Shown here: positions 35,701 to 50,700 of the stretch, in pieces
Numbering within the stretch: the first letter of the stretch is position 1
Layout: every line of letters begins with the position of its first letter
Source of the DNA: Diadema setosum
Taxonomy: Eukaryota; Echinodermata; Echinoidea; Diadematoida; Diadematidae
Assembly (NCBI GenBank): GCA_033980235.1
Contig: CM067067.1
Coordinates: 10,890,901 to 10,954,900 of the forward strand
DNA: 64,000 bases
Direction: 5' to 3'
The notes under the pieces: model-generated
Told to the model about the DNA's origin: nothing
Database searches by the model: none
The model's input: only the letters and a program-made list of their open reading frames with translations
Translations under genes and position numbers: made by a program

Positions 35701-38700
35701 TGTTATAGATAGATCGTCTAAGTAAGTCATTCTAGAATTTCGACATGTTGATGATGTAGACTTGCGATCTATTCTTTTAATACAAAGCCGATCTGCGCCG
35801 TGGAGGTAAAAACAAGCTACTGTTTACCATATAATACCACACTCTCACAAGTTTCCATAATCCTACACGTAAATACACAGGACTTCAGCCTATTGAATTA
35901 AGACTTGAAGTAATCCTACGTATGTGCGGAATCTTTACGGTACACGCGTACGCAGATTTTCGTTGAGCTCGGAATGTGCTAGATCTATCGACCTACTTTT
36001 TCAATACAACGCAAAACGGCGTATTTTGCGGTTTTGTTGCAAACTTTACTTCTAATTCAGCGGCTGTATTGCGCTAATAATACTGCGTCGCACTAGCAGA
36101 CTACGAATCCGTGGCCATGGCAAACAATCATGTTTTTGTTGTTTGTTTTGCTTAATGTATTGTTTTGTTTTTAAGCAGACAGTACCGGAAACCAGCCTCG
36201 TCCCGTGTTTTTAGTTTTCACTAAATCAATAAGTAAGTCATGGTGATGGCTATAACTATAATCGACTATTAAGTCTCTTCGTAAAACGGAAACTTGCAGT
36301 TGATTTAAAGTTATAGCAGACTTCAAGTTGGATAAAGTTAGCGTTGATTTCACAATCAACGCTAACTTTATCTTGATAAAACAGGGCCCAGATGTAATGT
36401 TTGAAGTACTCATTTCTAATGCACAGTCCTTACAATTCCATGTTACACACAGCTACATGTAAGCACTTTCCCTATGAAAATCTATCCTATAATATTATTT
36501 GTAGCATACAGCAGAGACAAACAATAACTGCTGGATCACAAATTTGGTGGTATGGAGGGGAATTTCACATTTGACAGAAATCAATGGAAAAAACAACAAC
36601 CAAACAACCTAGATTAATGGGTAACTGTATAACCTGGTAATCTTGAAAGAAGACTTGTATTAGAACCAGCATGTTTCCCTGACTGACTGCTTGAGAAAAC
36701 CCAACGGGATGAGCCCATTTTGCTATTTAGCTTGCATTTCCCATAGACATCCGCATGAGTATACTTCTTCCATGCTTCTTTCACTCTTTCATAGAGAGTT
36801 TTCTGATTTGAATCATGGCACAATATCAATGAAAATGAGCCCATTCTGCATCAAAATGAATACTGATTTCACATGATCTATAAAAACAGGATGTATGTCC
36901 ATGTAATCTGTGATTTAAAAAAAAAAAAAGAAGGAATTGATTCATACTAATTGGAGAGGTAGCACCAAACATGTCAAGATATACTGAAGAAATTTATGCG
37001 CAACAACAATTTCAGCACACTTCTCTTGCTTAAAATTTCAGATGAGATTATTCCTGTTAATATTTCAATATCTCCCTGAAGCATGCACTCATTTTATTTT
37101 TATTTTTTTGCCAGTCCAGCAGCATGCAAAAAATTACAAATAACTGTATTCCCAGGTTAACAGTGTTTATCTTACGTCCAATTCATTCCGCTTACAATTA
37201 CATTGCACTCCCGTTATAACTAACACGGTTACAACGAAGTAAAAATTCTGGCTACATTATTATCACTCAATGTTTGTTATTGTTAATTTATTCGGTTGTA
37301 ACAAAATTTTGATATGACAAAAGAAAACTGTTGGTCCCTGGGATTTTGTTATAACAGGAGTCTACTGCATGTGAGTCTGTGAATGTCTGTTTGGTTCTTT
37401 TTTATTTTTCCTTGGACAAGGAATTTTGTACAAAAACACTCACTCTTGATTGCACTGATGATATCTGGGAGGTCTTCGGCACTGTCACGGCCAGCCAGCA
37501 GCAATTCTGTGACGTACCTTTAAATCAACAGAAATAGAATCAATCATCTCCTTTTCATTCACAGAACATTGCGAAAAAAATCATACAATATCCATCCTCT
37601 TTTCTAACACAAGCAAGAAACACTGTATTATCTCACCCCTGTGTTCACTCTGAAGTAACTTGGCAGGTAACAACTTACCCAGCATGAATTGTAGGATTTA
37701 ACGTTATGTTACTGAAATTTACAGTATCAACAGTAGCCCTGTTTGCCTGACCAATGGCTCTCCATCTGACATAAGACGAGAAATTTTATCAATTTTTAAT
37801 GCAAGCAAAATAGATAGATGAATACACGTCAGCAAAAACCAAAGGCTTTGCATCCCCTATCAGCTGGAATCAAATTCATATTATTTAGATTGTTTGAAGC
37901 TGTTAGTCATCTTGTGTATTTCATATTATGCATCAGGTATATTATGACTGTCATTTGTATGTGAATGTTCTTCAAATATAAATTAAAATTTTCCTCGGAA
38001 AAAAAAAGAAACTAGAAATGTTGTGTGCCTCCGTCATTAAGCATTACTCTTTTAATAGATTTACAGTACATATGATAATTTGAGATGACATAAAGTTTCA
38101 CATGATCATTATTGGCAAAATAAAAATAAACTAAAAATGTTGTGTGCCTCCACCATCCAGCATTATTCTAATAGATGTATAGTACATATGATGATGTGTG
38201 ATGACATACAGTTTCACATGATCATGATTGGCAAAATATTAAAATGGCATGTTTTGAAGTTTGACAGCAATTATTCAGGAATTTGAGCATTTTCACTTCC
38301 CCTTTGTCCCTTCCCCTTTGACCCCATGGTCAACAACTTTCTTGGAATAATCACAACTGGTAAGGACTGGTGACATCCACTTTTCACAATACTTTGAGCT
38401 TTTTTAAAGATATGGGGAAAACTAACATTAAAAGATTTTCACCTGACCTCTGATTCTATGGCCTAAATCTTTTCCTAGCAATATATGCATGTATAAGTTT
38501 TGATAGGAATGGAGCAAAAGCAAATTTTCATCATTTTCACTTGACCTTTGGTCTTTGACCCCATTATGGCCCAAAACTTTCTCTAGAGGATATTTATCTG
38601 GTAATGCATGTATGCATTAACTTTCAAGAAAATATCTTCTGGCATTGTTGAGGGGAAAATAGTGAAATTTTAAGCATTTAACCTTTAGCATGTGCACCAT

Positions 38701-41700
38701 AATGTTGATAGGTACAGCTTTGTCCATTCAAACATACATATGCCAAGTTTTATTTGGATACCTCTAGTGGTTTTTTAAGTTACGTTTCAACAAAGGACGG
38801 AAAGACGGAGTGACAAATGGATGGACAGACTGATGAACAAGCCAAAAAAATAGCCTCCAGCTACACTTCGTGGCAAAGGCATAAAGACTAACTGATTCCA
38901 TGTGTGTAAAGGTCATGCAACTTTTCTGAATCTCAGGCATCTAAAGTCTGGTGACCTCGTGAAAAGCCACTGAACTTTCTGTCATATATGACATGACATG
39001 TCTCTATAGCTTTTAACATGGTCTGCACATACCCTTCTTTTCAACAACTAATTTCAACAACACCTGCCAATCAAACAAAAGCCAATGGAATGCCAAACAA
39101 ATAAGAGGTGAATGTTCAATTTCATGTTGCCTCCTGTCAAGTAACACAATATTGATTTTTCCCCATTTGCCAGCCAACTGCCATAAAAAAAACCCTTGCC
39201 CTTTCAACAGCTGATCTAGAGAGTTTGTAAGAGAATTTCCACATACCACATTTTGTAAAGGTCATAAAACTTTTCTGAACATATTGCATTCACTGGAACT
39301 TCTGTTACATGATAACTTCTCTCCATGGCTTATAACATGGTTTACACACACTTTTCTGCAGCTTTTAACAGGCAGGTGTACATAACTAGCATTTCAATGG
39401 CAGGTGCAACAGAGTAAATTGATTCTAGCATGTGTCAAACAAAACAGCAGTCAGAGGAATGCCAAACAAATAAGTGATCAATAACATTCAGCCTATTGTT
39501 AAGCTCCAAGATATATTTTTGGCTTCTTTTTTTATTTAGTTGCCAGGTAACACCAGCCAACACCATTAAAAAAAAAAAAAAAAAACATCAATAGCCGGGT
39601 TCACACGTACATCAATTAGCGGGATACAAATCTCGAGATTTGCATCGCGATCGTCATCCCGAGTTTTTTGCACGTGTGGACAGAAAAAACCCGAAAATTA
39701 GCGGGATAAGCATCGCGATGCTAATCCCAAGAAATCTTGCGCTGGTTCGCCAATTAGCGGGATAATTGGCCCCGCGCTGGTACGTGTGAACGGTCGGGAT
39801 TACAATCTCGAGTTTTTACATCCCATCATGCAATGCGCACATCACAACAGCGAGGCCTCTGCGAAGAGGTCCTTCACCTCTTTGGAGCACAACAACAACA
39901 GCGCGAGAACCCCACCACTGACGCGTGAAAGACAATGGACAAAGGTAAGTGCGCGCAGGCAGTGATAGAGAAGGGCGCTGTGTGACCCAGTTTGCAGGCT
40001 TTGCTGTTATCTCTATCGGCAATTAGCGGGATAATTCGGTGCGTGTGGACGCTCGCCAAATTAGCGGGATACCGATCGCGATCGCCATCCCGCTAATTTG
40101 GTACGTGTGGACTTTCGCAAAAAAACTCGAGATGAGCATCGCGATCGTCATCCCGCTAATTTGTACGTGTGAACCCGGCTAATTTTGAGTGTTTATCATA
40201 GTGCATGTTTATACAGGAGCCTCTCACATCGGCGCGCATGAGTCGGTATTTTACCTCCCGCATGAGCGCTTATTTCTCGTGTTTATACAGCAGTCAAAAT
40301 ACCAGCTCATGCGAGCCGATGCGAGCCGATGCGAGCAGACCTCAGCTGAACCGGACCTCTCGAATTTTGGGGTCAAGCATAGGTCACATTCGCAGTGCAG
40401 TCTATTGCATGATGGGAAAAAATGAAAAAAATCAAGATGGCACCGGCAAAGTCATTAGGACCACCAAGCTTGAAGGTCATTCTTGTAACGTTCCTCTTGA
40501 CAACCACCCGGCCAAAATTATAATGATCAATTGAAATCCAGTTTTTTAGTAAGAAGGAGAAGACGTGGTTCGATCATGACAGATATTGAAATACACGCTT
40601 TCCGGTTACCTCTCGAATTTTGGTCGTCTGTATAAACACACAGCAAAATACGCAAGGCTCCTCTCGCATCGGCCACCTCAAAAGGTGACGGAGGGAACCT
40701 CTCGCATGAGCCTGCATTTGGCGGCGTATGCCGGCATACGCCATGTTTATACAGAGCAAAATTCGAGAGGTCCTCTCGCATGAGCCGGCATGAGCCCGCA
40801 TGAGCGCGTATTTTGCTTCTCTGTATAAACACGCTCATACACAAACACTGATTCTTATTTTGTAAAGGTAATGCAACTTTCAGAATGAGACACTCAGACA
40901 TTGGTGACCAAGCATCACAAAACCAACAAAAAGTCGCAAACCCTGATTTTAGATGAGGACTCAAAATAGGTGAAACTGGTCAACCTAGTCAATCTTGAGT
41001 TTTTCATATTTTCTGAAAGTCTTCCTCTACATTATTCCAAAGTTAAGGATCATAAAAACGAAGGGGAAATTGTGTTTTCAGCACTTTTCCTAGAATACTC
41101 TTTGTAGAATACTGTGATTAGGTATATCTTACATTCCCCTTTACATTTCTTAAAAACCTCTTACACACACTTCCTTTTCAACTCTAATAACTTTTGAAAG
41201 GATGATGCTACTGCTTTGAAAGTTGGTATTAGTCATGGGTAGAATGTGTTAATTGAGTATACTCGATTTCAGCCTAATCTGATAAGCTCTTTATTGTTGT
41301 TGCTACAGAGACATCCTGTTTTTTGTTTCATTCAGTGAACAGAGCACAGCTTGGAAGGATTAAGTGCTTGAATAGACCCTGCTATTCTTCAGAGTCTCTT
41401 TTTGCAGTATACACTTTTCCCCCGAGTGTGTGCTTTCTTTCCAACATTTAGACTGGCTGGGAGAGTCCACTTCAATTGAGTTACACATCATTTTAAAACT
41501 TAAAATTTGCTCTTTCAGAATCCTCGTCTGGCAACTTTTCATTGATTTTGTGGTTCAGGGTCAAATTGGATGATGAAGTTCCAAAGCTACTCTGAAATGC
41601 TACAGCACAATAAAATATGTGAAATCAACATTTCTCAGTTACTAGTGTTTAGAAACTATATGATGGTCCTTATCTACTCTTTTAAGCATTTGACATCGTA

Positions 41701-44700
41701 ACGATGAAGCACTATTAACATTCAAATCAAGAGGTGCCTCACAGTACTGTATATTCATGCTATGAACACTGTAGCTGATGGTGTTCTAACAAGCAAGCAA
41801 AAAGTGTCATTAACACCTGCTATTTGCATGATATTACATTTAACTAGAAATGTTGCTATGACTACTGGTGTGCCTCCGCTATTTAACGAGTCCATCAATA
41901 ACTCTACAGAAAAATCTTGCCAATGTGAGACTCACTCTCTGTATATGCCAATTATCATGACAATATTTTGAGCCATTTTCAAAATATAGACGAAAACAGA
42001 GAAATTTCCGCATTTTCTCTTGACCTCTGACTGAATGGACCTACAGTTTTGTAATCTTTCCTCACATAATAATTGTCCAGTATACTAAAATTTAATTAAG
42101 TACATACATGTACATTACGAAAGTCATTTCCAAGATACATCTCTGTAAGGAAAAAAAAAAATGTAATTTAATCATTAGATAGTATACTTTTTGCACTTTC
42201 ACCCTTTGAAGACTTGCCTGAGTTTATTTTTGGGCAGGTTTATGTGGTAAATGTGTGTTCTAGCATCAGCAGCATGCCCCCAATGCGTTGATCTGATTTT
42301 TTTTTATCCTTGACCTTCGATCTAATGACCTAATACCCTCCCAAGATAATCACTGTCAGGCAGTACATGTACATGTACTAAGTTTCACAAAGATATCAAT
42401 AACGATTTCTCTGATATGGAGAAATAAGTGCAATTTTAGCATTACTAGACCTTTGACTCCATGGATTAAAACTTTGTCTAGAGAATCTTTACCTGGTTAC
42501 CTGATACATACATACATACACTACATTTCTGGAAAATACTTTGAGGCATTATAGAGAAATGAGGGAAATTTCGGATAGTGACCTTGACCTATGACCTTTG
42601 ACCTAGAGCATGTGCGTCCAAAAGTTGACAGGCACAGCTTGGTTCACTCATACATACATATGCCTAGTTTCAATTAGATACCTCAAATGCTGTTTAAGCT
42701 CCCTGTCCACAAAATCGATTATGGATGGACGTAAGGACAGACTGACAGATGGACGGACAACCTGAAAACATAATGCCTCCGGCGACACTTTGTGGGGGAG
42801 GCACATAAAAAAGAATGATCAGAAGTCAAAATGGTGTGTTTCTATATGTATCAGAACCCAGCAAAACAAACCGACAAACAATAAATTCACTGCTCATGCA
42901 TGATGGATACTGCCTATAAGCGATATGAGGATAGTACATCAGACTTACTTGTCAATGTTCAGACCTTGCTCTGAAGCACTTGATATAAGGGCAGCCAGTG
43001 CAATCTGTGGAAGAGATACATTTAATCACACACCCAGTGATACATTTAATCACACACACAGTGAATGTGTATTTGAGATATAAGAGCAATGTGTGCAAAT
43101 ATATATTGACTGCTAGTATAGACGTGGCCAAGTAAGTGGACTCTTGGGTATCTCACAGAAATGCTACAATCCCAGGTGGTTGTACCCTGGTTCATGGTAC
43201 TGTTGTATGACCCTGCAAGTTAATCAAAATTGTTTTAACTTGAGCAAAAAAGGCATTAAGCAGTCACTATTTCTGTTTAACAGTGCTGTTGTAAAACAAA
43301 GGTACTTTATTTGTAAATTCATTCACTTATTTACTGAGTGTTTTCTGTAACATTAATGTGAAGGGCTGATAATCTGAGAAGGCGGGCATGCATACACTAC
43401 CTAGCATGTACCTTAGAAAGCAACCATTTGGAAATCAAAATTGAAAGTGTGATATCTACTCAACCAGACAGATATTGCACTTGTGAACTTATACGGATTG
43501 CAGCAAACATTAAAGTTGCCTACTGGCCTAGGTATGTACAATTCATTCTTAGAAACAGAAAACACAAGATTCCATTGCAAACCTATCAGATGTCAAGATT
43601 TTTCACATGAGGTATATAGAGCAACACTATATCACATAGCTGGTAGAGTATATTATATGTGCACAGCAATATTCATAAATCATTGGATAAACATTTCATA
43701 TTGAAATTGACTCATCATGCCAGGAAGATGGGGGTTATCACCACACCACACCAAACTAACTTTTACTCAATAGTAGCAAATCAACGTAATTGTTCATTAT
43801 GCCAGGTAGATGGGGGGTTATCACCACACCACACCAAACTAACTTTTACTCAATAGTAGCAAATCGACGTAATTGTTCATTATGCCAGGTAGATGGGGGT
43901 TATCACCAGACCACACCAAACTAACTTTTACTCAATAGTAGCAAATCGACGTAATAGTTCATTATGCCAGGTAGATGGGGGTTATCACCAGACCACACCA
44001 AACTAACTTTTACTCAATAGTAGCAAATCGACGTAATAGTTCATTATGCCAGTTAGATGGGGGTTATCACCAGACCACACCAAACTAACTTTTACTCAAT
44101 AGTAGCAAATCGACGTAATTGTTCATTATGCCAGGTAGATGGGGTTATCACCACACCACACCAAACTAACTTTTATTCAATAGTAGCTATCGAATGACTT
44201 GGTTTAAGGGTCAATAAGTTTGACCCATATCCACAACTAGAGAGACTGGCCCAAGCATGAATAAATGGAAAATGTACACAGTTGCACCAACATGCCAAGG
44301 TACACTCCATGATATGCCAACTGGGGCTACTGGGGATAAACCATTGATTAACATTACTCACCGACAGATTTGGGTTTCTCTTGCTGCACAATACTACCTT
44401 AACACACACATGACGCAGGTTTGATTCACTCTGATGCTCAGAATATCATCAAGTATCCATAATTGGTGATGCTTTGTGTTACACAGCCAGCAGTGACTAA
44501 AGACACAGGCTAACAGTACATTTATGGGCCACAGCAGGAGCTGATATAGAATAAAAACTCTCTTGTTTGTCAGGCTTGCCACACCCCAACCCCCTCCCCA
44601 TTACTATTATTATTTAGGGTATCATATGCTTGTTTCCTCCCTTTGAAAGCACCCCTTTATCTGCACAGCCAAAATTTCTGACCCCCCCCCCCCCACACAC

Positions 44701-47700
44701 ACACACACACTTTACGGGCTTCCACAGGTGTTTTCTGCCTTTGAGATCCCCCTAAATCAGGAACACTGTTAAAGGGGATGGCTAGTAACCAATCAGTGGG
44801 AATCAGTGGGAATGCTGAGGGATGACTGTTCCAATCCTTGTGACAGTATGCATGCCCGCCTTCCCAGATTATCAGCCCTTCACAGTAATGTTACAGAAAA
44901 CACTCAGTAAATAAGTGAATGAATTTACAAATAAAGTACCTTTGTTTTACAACAGCACTGTTAAACAGAAATAGTGACTGCTTAATGCCTTTTTTGCTCA
45001 AGTTATAACAGCTTCGATTAACTTGCAGTATACAGTACTTGAATATGAGACCGTTCTGAAGCAAATAATTTTCACACAACAGTCGGGAGCTATTCGCGAA
45101 ATTAACAACACGCGAAAATATTACCTTCCAAAATGAATCCCTTGCCTTGATGATACGAACATTTCAGTACTAGTAAACCATGTCACGGCTTACCGAACAG
45201 ACCATACTGGCTAAGCTTGTTTATGTACATATACATGTAGCACGTCCACATCTAACTACTAGTATACACAGCCCAGTCGCTGTAAGTAGCATTCGCACAG
45301 CACAGCGTATTAACAGCATCTGGGGATGGTCGGGCTGGTCCACGTCTACTTACAAATACTGTAGAGCCAATCCATTATCGCAACCCCTCGTACCACTCGT
45401 CAGAAATCTAGCACGATGGACTTAACCACTTCAAAAATGTTGAATTCTAACTTACCAGTTCGCAGAGTTTGGTAAGTTTTTTCTTCATGCAGTGTATAAC
45501 TAGTATCATTCTTATTTGCTAGTAAGTTGAAAATTCACATTTTCTTTGCCACTTCATATTTTCTCTGGTCCCCCAAACGCGAATTTGACCACTTGCGAAA
45601 ATGTGTGACAGCGGCAATTCGCGAAAATTATAGCGTATACAGTAATGTGCAGATTAATGCCCCGTCACTGACCAGGCACGCTAACCTGGAAACATTAAAC
45701 TGCACATTACTTGAATATGAGACCATTCTGAAGCAAATAATTTTTAAACAACAACAAGATATATAATGTACTCTTAAATGAATCCCACAAGGATTGGAAC
45801 AATCATCCTCCAGCATTCCCACTGATTCCCACTGATCAGTTACTAGCCATTCCCTTTAAATGAACCCCAATCTCGGGTAAACTCTCAGCCCTTATCTCAA
45901 GACAGACAACCCTACCCTATGTCAGTTAAGCTGTCAATATACAATACCTTAGGAGAAAATATTTGAGTGTGAATTCAAAGTGGAGGTCTCTCATTTGATA
46001 AAAAAATGAAATCAAAACATTATGACATGTTTGATACCTTGACAAGTTTCTCTTAGATTTCCAATGAATTTTATAACTCCTGTTTTAAATTTCTCAGGAG
46101 TACCAAAGAGAATGAACACTGCCTTTAAAAACGAAATCTCTAGGTGAAAAATCAAATAGCAAATGAAATCTCCAGGTGAAAAATCAAATAGTCCACCTTG
46201 GCTTTTTTTTAACAATGCTCAGACTGCATTTTATCGCACAAAAAGTATCCCTTTACTGGAGATTTTGGGAACACGCATGCCGTCCCTCAGACTCTGAAGT
46301 GGGGGATGGGGGTAGGCCACACATGCTTCCAAGACTGTGTACCTGTGACGGTGAACACAGAAGGCAGGAATCTGTACTCTGTGACCTTGACAGGAACTCG
46401 TCTGCATTCTTCCGCAGCAGCTCTGGATTCCTCAGAGCCGGAAATCTTGTCTGCAATTAAGGGTACAGATTGATACAGGTTAAAGGTTAGTCCAAGGACT
46501 CCTGCTACCACATCTTACCATTCGCAAAGATTTCAAAGAAAACATACATTAATTTGTCTCTATTGTTGAAAAATATGCCATCATGATATTACTGCATAAT
46601 GTAATTTTCATGCTCGCATTGAGCTTGACATCACATCATTTTAATAAAAATTCTGCCCTATATCAAATTTCAATGAAACTTGTATCATTTTGTTTACTTC
46701 AATTTATTTTACTTTTACTAAAAATAGACTTAAAAATGGATTAGAATCTCACTTTGGATGTGAGCAGCATGATTTTCACCTACACTGGTGACACCATAAA
46801 CAATACATGAGCTTGTCCTTGTGCATACCCTCGTACACTTTATTCCCGTGATCACGTTGGGCAACTTCTTTACAAAATGGGGAAAGAGAGTGCTTTTCAC
46901 AAAAGTGCTGACAGGTATCGGAAATTTAATCCAGACCATGATTACGACCTACTTGAACTTCAAGGGGTCATTATAACTAACCATTTCTCAAATGGAGTTT
47001 GCAAAACAGACCTAAAGGTTTTCATCATGCTCTTTGCTAGAAGCAAACTGGATATTTCTTTCACCAGTTGTGACTTTTTCACACATTGGACCTGCACCTG
47101 AGTCAGAGCTGTTGTTTCTGAACGTAGGAAAATGTGGGACTTCAAACCCACCGACTTCAAGATTGTAAGGCAAACATGTTAACGACCGAACCAACTTGCC
47201 GTGGAATTGTAGCAATGAGTGAACGATACTGACTGCTTGCTGTTCCTCCAGGTGACTACAAATAGTCAGCAGTCAGTATCGATTTGCACATTACACCATA
47301 CAAATGAACAGTGAAGTAGGGGCTGATATTGCGGAGAACTGCACACCTACGTTGGTAACCCACCTTGATGTCAATGAAGAGGCCTTCTAGAGGCCTGAAG
47401 GGGTTATGGACAGTCAGGTGGTAGTTGAGGTGTTGCATGACGAGGAGTTCGTGATTCAGAATGAGCTCTGCCATCCTTTCCTGCTCCTCGGGTCGAAGGT
47501 TACCGCAGAACTGTGATATCGACACATTGAATTCCTCAACCTTACAGGCCAAGTACGCGCAGGTCAACCTGATGGCCGATGGAAATAATTTTTAGAAAAC
47601 ATGCTATTCAGTAGCAGATGTTCAATATCTTCAATAGTGACATCATATACCCTAATGAAAAATGCATGGGCTCTTTTTGTATATTTGTTTGGAAATGCAA

Positions 47701-50700
47701 AAGGTTTAAAAAGATGTTGCCTAAATTCAGTGTTTTTCAATTCCATACACTGTGAATCAAGAGTGAAACTCTGCGATACAATTTTGAACAGTTTCAAAAT
47801 CTTACAGGGTGTATGATAAGTCAGAAATGAAGATTTTAGCTGGATTAAACAAATATATATGTGTTTTCAATACCTTAGTAGTAACTACAAAAATTCATTA
47901 GATTCTGTTTATTTGGGATTTGTACCCACTGACATAACAAAACGAACGCACATTAGCATGCATGGTTATGTTAATTTTATTGCAAAGGATTTACACTTTT
48001 CAACATTGCATATATGATTTACACTATTCATGGCTCTGCACTTTCTTTCAGAAGACAATGTTCCTAACCACACATTACAGCATATATCAAGCAATAGGCA
48101 TCAAAGTTGTACACAACATATCCTATTAAGTGGTAGCAAATGCATTGACATCTGTGTATCTGAGGCTGCGTTTATCTAAAAATTTTCTGAGGCAGAATCA
48201 CGATCCTAAACACGTTTGAGGCATTTTCAAGGGTTAGATAAACGCAGCCGTGTTTTCAAACGCATTTAGAAACACCGTTTTGAAACGCCGTTTTGAAACA
48301 CCTTTCAAAGGGTGTTTTGAAACACGTTTGAAACCATGATCACCATTCTGTTAGTAGATAAACGCAATGCCATTTTGAAACGTGTTTATATCTCAAGGTC
48401 AAATCCCAGCCGTTTCCGGTTGTGCTCTCTAACCATTATTTGTGTGTGACTGATGAGGCATGTTTGGTGGTATGCAGTTGACCTTTACTTCCTGGGTCAA
48501 ATGGCGCAAAGCAGCTGCACAGTGACACCACTCGAATCGCGATTGTATGATGGTTAGATAAACGCGGCACCCTGAGAATCGTGTTTCAAACCACGTTTGC
48601 AAACACCGTTCCAAACGCCTCTTGAAACGTGATTCTCTCTCTCAAGTTAGATAAACGCAGCCTGAATCTCCAGCAAGCTGTAACTGCCATCTCTGGGCAA
48701 CAGGCCCTTTCTATTACAGAGCAGCACATACTCACATGATGTACTTGGGATGGTAATCCATGACAGTATTGTTGACGTAGAACCTCTTGAAGTAAGTGCA
48801 TGACGTTCCCTGGATACAACATGTCAAAAGGTCAGAAATTTTAAAAATGAATGATTGCATTGGATGGAAACAGCCAGTGTTTATCAATCTACATCATGAT
48901 ATTGATTATAGATCATTCTAAATGAGGAAATTACGTATATTTTGTGTGAAATTATCACCCAAATTTTTGATGCCACGGACCAGGTGTCGGCGATAGCTGG
49001 CATGGCAGTGAACACAGGAAATGCATGGAAAGGAATGAAAATGCCAGGTAAAGCAAAGTACCAACGGCATCTAACATACCAGTTCTTTTGGAAGCCTTTG
49101 TTGGTTATAACACCATGTTCATGGACACTAGCTAACACTAATTGGACTGTCAAGTTTTAGCTCTTATCTGACAAGACTGTTGCTGTGTTACTATACACTC
49201 TCAAATAAATGCCTACTCTCCTGATGAGATTTTGAAATATGGTTCAGATTGCCTCAGCAACATGAATTTCTATCAAAAGCCCATTTTCAGTTATCACATT
49301 TATCATTATTGGTACTATACGTAGCAGAAATGGTCATTGACAGCAAACAAAAATGGCTCCAGTGAATGTGATTTTAATACACTGTACTGGCATTAAAGTA
49401 GTTGCACGACCCTTGATTATAACAGTAACAATAGAGTGGAAAGAACAATTGGAAGTAAATTTGGAGAACAATAAATTGTGCCTGTATGTGTTTGAATACT
49501 CTCCTCTCTGGCTGTAGACTGTGTCTACAACCTTCTGAATGGGGATTTACAGGTTTAGGTCAATTTTCATCCACTTCAATGCACCAAATAGCTGCCAACA
49601 CAAGACAGATAAAGTTGCTTGCTGAATCTCAGTGGCATAGTGCAGGAACTCTAGCCCTTGGCTTCATTCTCAGTTGGCATGAATAGGTTGAACACTTTGT
49701 GTCTCAGAGTAGCACTTTGTAACCATCCACGTATCTACCAGCATAACTTACAGCCTAAAGATAGAATATCAAGGTGTGAGTCACAAGTGGTCTAATACAT
49801 GTCTGAACCGTATTTGATAAATCACCTCCCCCATGAAAGATTCACGACATAGCCCTTCAATCTGCAGGTTATATGCCCTTGTAATCTGTAAGAGCATTTG
49901 CATTTTAAAGGGATACACACACAGTTTGAATTTCATCCAATCCCAACATCATGAAAAGTCAGAAACTAAGGCCGATATAAGTAATCTTTAATCCTGGGAA
50001 CACCCTCCCCCACTTTAAAAAGAAAAAGTGGATAATCAGCTGTTAAATCCTAAATTACCTTATTCATTGGTACATTGTACAATTACTCATGTCTGACATA
50101 TATGCTGATACCACGTAAGCCCTAAATGTAGTGACATTACTGAAGTACATGCCAGCAGTATTCTCTAAAATGGTTGATACAGCAGCAGGTGCTTAGTAAA
50201 GCTAATGTTACAAACCTCTCAAAACAAACATGAGAAAAAAAGTAGCATTGTAAAACAAACTTGGTATCAATGGGCCCTGATTGTGCACTTGCACAAACTA
50301 TATAATCATAATATTGGACAGTAACTTATGCTTTTTATGTTATTGTTGCTATATTTTTATCTCATCATTTTGATATTTAATGTATTCACATCTGTGCATA
50401 ATATCAGCTCTATTCTACAACAGATTAAGTCAATTCAAGAAAAAAAAAATTCCTTTGCAGTTACTCTGTTGCAAAGAACTTTAAGCAGCACATGTTGGAA
50501 AATATGTCAAAAACAGTGCCCCCTGGAGATAATATATGCAATCGTCATCACTTCAATACCAGAATTTGACATTCAAATGAACAAACATCATTCACTAACA
50601 AAACAGTCATATTTATAGCCCACATGATCGAGAAATAACAAGGCATTTTACATATTCATGCAAAAGCTAACCAGTTTCTTTCAACAAATATCTCAGCCAA

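Noticed and set aside
43711..44187. CRISPR-like regular spacing
   Set aside because: The whole 82-bp unit is repeated, with no variable spacers, and the context is a eukaryotic intron.
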